From: Streptomyces cucumeris
GTDB taxonomy: Bacteria; Actinomycetota; Actinomycetes; Streptomycetales; Streptomycetaceae
Direction: 5' to 3'
Length of the DNA: 64,000 nucleotides
Assembly: GCF_024295805.1 (NCBI RefSeq)
Contig: NZ_JANCLX010000011.1
Span: 1-64,000, forward strand
Shown here: positions 61,605-64,000 of the stretch, piece by piece
Position numbering within the stretch: the stretch's first letter is position 1
Layout: each line of letters begins with the position of its first letter
The notes under the pieces: generated by a model
What the model was told of the DNA's origin: nothing
Databases searched by the model: none
Seen by the model: the letters and a program-made list of their open reading frames with translations, nothing else
Position numbers and translations under genes: made by a program

Positions 61605-62882
61605 ATGACCGCCCCCGCGTCCCCGACCGTCCCTGCCGAGCCGCCGCCGCGCAAGCTGTACCGCAGTGCGGAGGGGCGTCTGCTGGGCGGTGTCGCGCGC
61701 GGGCTCGCCGGGCACATGGGGCTGCCGGTCTCCTGGGTGCGCATCGTCTTCGTGGCGCTGTTCATGGCCGAGGGCTTCGGCGCCCTGGTCTACGCCCTCT
61801 TCTGGTTCGTCGTCCCGCTCGGTGTCGGCGGGGTGGAGACGACCACCACCCGCCCGCTGGTCACCCAGGGCCCCGACGGCCGCCGCCGGATCCTGGCGCG
61901 CCGGCCCGACCGGGGCCAGATCCTCGCCCTGCTGGCCCTCCTCATCGGGATGGCGATCTTCATCCAGGGCTTCCACCTGGGCCGCGCCAACACCTACATC
62001 TGGCCGCTGCTGCTGATCGGCGCCGGTGTCGCCCTCTTCTGGCGGCAGGCGGACAACGCCCGCAGGGCCCAGTGGGTCGAGCTGAGCCGCAGCAAGCGGG
62101 TCCTGCCGCTGGCGCGGGCCGCCGCGGGGGTGCTGCTGGTCGGGGCCGGGGTGACCGGCATCGTGGTGCTCCAGGGGTCGGCCAAGCACCTCGGGGCCGT
62201 GCTCCAGGCCGCCCTGGCTGTGATCGTCGGCATCGCGCTGCTCGCCGGTCCCTATGTGGTCCGGATGACGCAGGACCTCTCCGAGGAGCGGCTGATGCGC
62301 ATCCGCGCCCAGGAGCGCGCCGAGGTGGCCGCCCATGTGCACGATTCGGTGCTGCACACCCTCACCCTGATCCAGCGGAACGCGGAGGACTCCCGCGAGG
62401 TGGCCCGGCTGGCCCGCGCCCAGGAGCGCGAACTGCGCGCCTGGCTCTACCGGCCCGAGGGCACCGGCAAGGACGAGGACGAGGAGCCGGAGACCCTGGC
62501 CGAGGCGGTGAAGAAGACGGCCGCCGAGGTGGAGGACCACCACGGGGTCCCGATCGAGGTCGTGGTCGTCGGTGACTGCCCGCTGGACGAGCGGCTGGGC
62601 GCGCAGGTCCAGGCCGCCCGCGAGGCGATGGTCAACGCCGCCAAGTACGGTGGCGAGGGCGGGGCCGTCCAGGTCTACGCCGAGGTCGAGGGGGCCACGG
62701 TCTTCGTCTCCGTGCGCGACCGGGGCCCCGGCTTCGACCTCGACGCGGTGCCGGAGGACCGGATGGGCGTCCGTGAGTCGATCATCGGCCGGATGCAGCG
62801 GCACGGCGGTACGGCCAGGCTGAGGTCCGCGCCCGACGGGGGCACGGAAGTGGAGCTGGAGATGGAGAGGGCGACGACATGA
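61605..62882 (+). CDS. PspC-domain sensor histidine kinase
   Basis: This 425-residue protein has an N-terminal PspC domain (about 14-75: 'KLYRSAEGRLLGGVARGLAG', 'GALVYALFWFVVPLGVG'), further spans ('LLALLIGMAIFIQGFHLG', 'AALAVIVGIALLAGPYVV'), the phosphoacceptor region 'AEVAAHVHDSVLHTLTLIQ' near 240, and an ATPase domain ('ARSAMVNAAKY'-like, actual 'AREAMVNAAKYGGEGGAV'; 'RDRGPGFDLDAVPEDRMGVR'). It overlaps the response regulator gene (ATGA). PspC fusion suggests envelope-stress sensing. Confidence 0.92.
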   Translation: MTAPASPTVPAEPPPRKLYRSAEGRLLGGVARGLAGHMGLPVSWVRIVFVALFMAEGFGALVYALFWFVVPLGVGGVETTTTRPLVTQGPDGRRRILARRPDRGQILALLALLIGMAIFIQGFHLGRANTYIWPLLLIGAGVALFWRQADNARRAQWVELSRSKRVLPLARAAAGVLLVGAGVTGIVVLQGSAKHLGAVLQAALAVIVGIALLAGPYVVRMTQDLSEERLMRIRAQERAEVAAHVHDSVLHTLTLIQRNAEDSREVARLARAQERELRAWLYRPEGTGKDEDEEPETLAEAVKKTAAEVEDHHGVPIEVVVVGDCPLDERLGAQVQAAREAMVNAAKYGGEGGAVQVYAEVEGATVFVSVRDRGPGFDLDAVPEDRMGVRESIIGRMQRHGGTARLRSAPDGGTEVELEMERATT

Positions 62883-63604
62883 CCGAGGCGACGGGCGGCA
62901 CCCACGACAGCGGCGCGACGGGCGCCGACGACGGCACTTCGGCCCGGCGCGTCCGTGTGGTGCTCGTCGACGACCACCGGATGTTCCGCACCGGCGTCCA
63001 GGCCGAGATCGGCGAGACCGCCCGTACCGGTGTCGAGGTGGTCGGCGAGGCCGCCGACGTCGACCAGGCGGTCACCGTGATCGGCGCGACCCGCCCCGAG
63101 GTGGTCCTGCTGGACGTCCACCTCCCCGGCGGCGGAGGCGTCGAGGTACTGCGCCGCAGCGCCGCCCTGATGGCCGACCCGGAACGCCCGGTGCGTTTCC
63201 TCGCGCTCTCCGTCTCGGACGCCGCCGAGGACGTCATCGGCGTCATCCGCGGCGGCGCCCGCGGCTACGTCACCAAGACCATCACCGGCACCGACCTGGT
63301 CGACGCCATCTTCCGGGTCTCCGACGGCGACGCGGTCTTCTCCCCCCGCCTCGCGGGCTTCGTCCTCGACGCCTTCGCCTCCACCGACGCCCCGCCCGTC
63401 GACGAGGACCTGGACCGCCTCACCCAGCGCGAGCGCGAGGTCCTCCGCCTGATCGCCCGCGGCTACGCCTACAAGGAAATCGCCAAGCAGCTCTTCATCT
63501 CGGTGAAGACGGTCGAGAGCCATGTCTCCGCGGTCCTCCGCAAACTCCAGCTCTCCAACCGCCACGAACTCACCCGCTGGGCCGCGGCCCGCCGCCTGGT
63601 CTGA
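62879..63604 (+). CDS. LuxR/NarL-type response regulator
   Basis: This 241-residue partner of the PspC kinase has a receiver domain ('RVVLVDDHRMFRTGVQAEI', phosphoacceptor Asp in 'PEVVLLDVHLPGGGG', Lys in 'GYVTKTITGTDLVDAIF') and a LuxR HTH ('LTQREREVLRLIARGYAYKE', 'AKQLFISVKTVESHVSAVLR'). It is translationally coupled to the kinase by ATGA. Target promoters are not evident from this window. Confidence 0.93.
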   Translation: MTEATGGTHDSGATGADDGTSARRVRVVLVDDHRMFRTGVQAEIGETARTGVEVVGEAADVDQAVTVIGATRPEVVLLDVHLPGGGGVEVLRRSAALMADPERPVRFLALSVSDAAEDVIGVIRGGARGYVTKTITGTDLVDAIFRVSDGDAVFSPRLAGFVLDAFASTDAPPVDEDLDRLTQREREVLRLIARGYAYKEIAKQLFISVKTVESHVSAVLRKLQLSNRHELTRWAAARRLV

Positions 63605-63627
63605 GCGCGGGACGTCGATGTGCCGCC

Positions 63628-63905
63628 GTGTGGGCCTCCTCGTTGCCTTCGGATGACACCTTCGACCACCAGTACCCGAAGGCCGATGTCAACGTCTCGC
63701 TCGAGAAGGCCCTGAGCGACCACCGGGTGGACCTTCCGGCGGGCGCGCAGGGCGTGCAGTACTCGGCCAACAGCGAGCTGGAGGGCTATCCGCTGTTCCT
63801 GGAGTTCGAGGCTCCGTGTTCCGAGATGGGAGCCTTCTCCGAGAAGAACCGGCTGGAGCGCCTGCCGATGGAGAAGATGTGGGGGACGAACGCGGCCGTT
63901 GAGCC
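63628..63905 (+). pseudogene. Remnant of a secreted-type protein (N-terminus lost)
   Basis: The plus frame from about 63652 encodes 'TFDHQYPKADVNVSLEKALS' and 'AGAQGVQYSANSELEGYPLF', which reads as a true protein segment, with 'EFEAPCSEMGAFSEKNRL' after it. The only start is an in-frame GTG at 63628 with no SD or signal peptide. The frame then runs open through the oppositely oriented gene at 63906 without a stop. This looks like the internal part of a Streptomyces secreted hypothetical protein that has lost both ends. Confidence 0.6.
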
Positions 63906-64000
63906 TCAGCCGCTCTTGCCGCCCATCTTCTCCATGGACTCCTTCGCCAGGCGGAAGGCGGGCAGCATCGCCTTGTGCTCCTCGGCGTCCATGCCGCCGA
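63906..64000 (-). CDS. C-terminal end of an unidentified small protein (partial)
   Basis: A minus-strand frame enters from the right edge and ends at TGA 63908-63906. The visible 30 residues (GGMDAEEHKAMLPAFRLAKE followed by SMEKMGGKSG) are helical and Lys/Glu-rich, and composition suggests a real gene. The family cannot be named from this fragment. Confidence 0.5.
   Translation of the reverse strand, partial: GGMDAEEHKAMLPAFRLAKESMEKMGGKSG

Overview
This is a high-GC actinobacterial chromosome segment, almost certainly Streptomyces. The evidence is the strong G/C bias at third codon positions, many GTG starts, frequent ATGA/GTGA stop-start overlaps, and recognisable Streptomyces families (DmdR1, Streptomyces-type Ser/Thr kinases, an LAETG sortase substrate). 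No prophage, plasmid, CRISPR array, rRNA or tRNA was seen. Nearly all genes look like core chromosomal genes.

Region 1 (1-11.3 kb): the end of a WXG100-like/T7SS-type gene, then an eight-gene co-directional operon for acyl-CoA catabolism. It encodes a TIGR03084 protein, an AtuA-like protein, a biotin-dependent acyl-CoA carboxylase (beta then alpha), an acyl-CoA dehydrogenase, an acyl-CoA ligase, an enoyl-CoA hydratase and a TetR regulator. A TetR-like palindrome lies upstream. A 133-157 bp hairpin repeat occurs three times between 5.9 and 15.8 kb. One copy is translated in frame inside the carboxylase alpha gene.

Region 2 (11.3-34.8 kb): citrate synthase, pdxH, a PAS protein, a SIS-domain protein, the iron regulator dmdR1, an alpha/beta hydrolase with a possible LexA box and a Ser-to-Ala nucleophile, a CTAG-flanked MITE, a lactate monooxygenase-like enzyme, a small secreted SH3-like protein, an ABC transporter pair, a prim-pol protein, an NsdA-like regulator, membrane and lipoprotein genes, purU, an ECF sigma/anti-sigma pair and a STAS protein.

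Region 3 (34.8-43.3 kb): a NarL-type two-component system, a divergent XRE-TPR regulator/proline iminopeptidase pair, a secreted M64 metallopeptidase and an HTH_42 (YcaQ/AlkZ-type) protein.

Region 4 (43.3-64 kb): two Ser/Thr kinases, succinate-semialdehyde dehydrogenase, a GMC oxidoreductase, a sortase-anchored surface protein, and chorismate mutase divergent from guaA. Then come a class II aldolase-like protein, DoxX, a PspC protein, a third Ser/Thr kinase, and a PspC histidine kinase with its response regulator. A degraded gene and a partial gene close the window. Chorismate mutase has a 23-codon leader ORF with Phe and Tyr codons, followed by an intrinsic terminator and a possible antiterminator. 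This looks like transcription attenuation from a leaderless transcript.

The most notable observations are the Phe/Tyr attenuator in front of chorismate mutase, the hairpin repeat translated inside a biotin carboxylase domain, the MITE, the alpha/beta hydrolase lacking its nucleophile under a LexA-like box, a branched RNA-like structure with a tiny ORF near pdxH, and the long ORF antisense to dmdR1.
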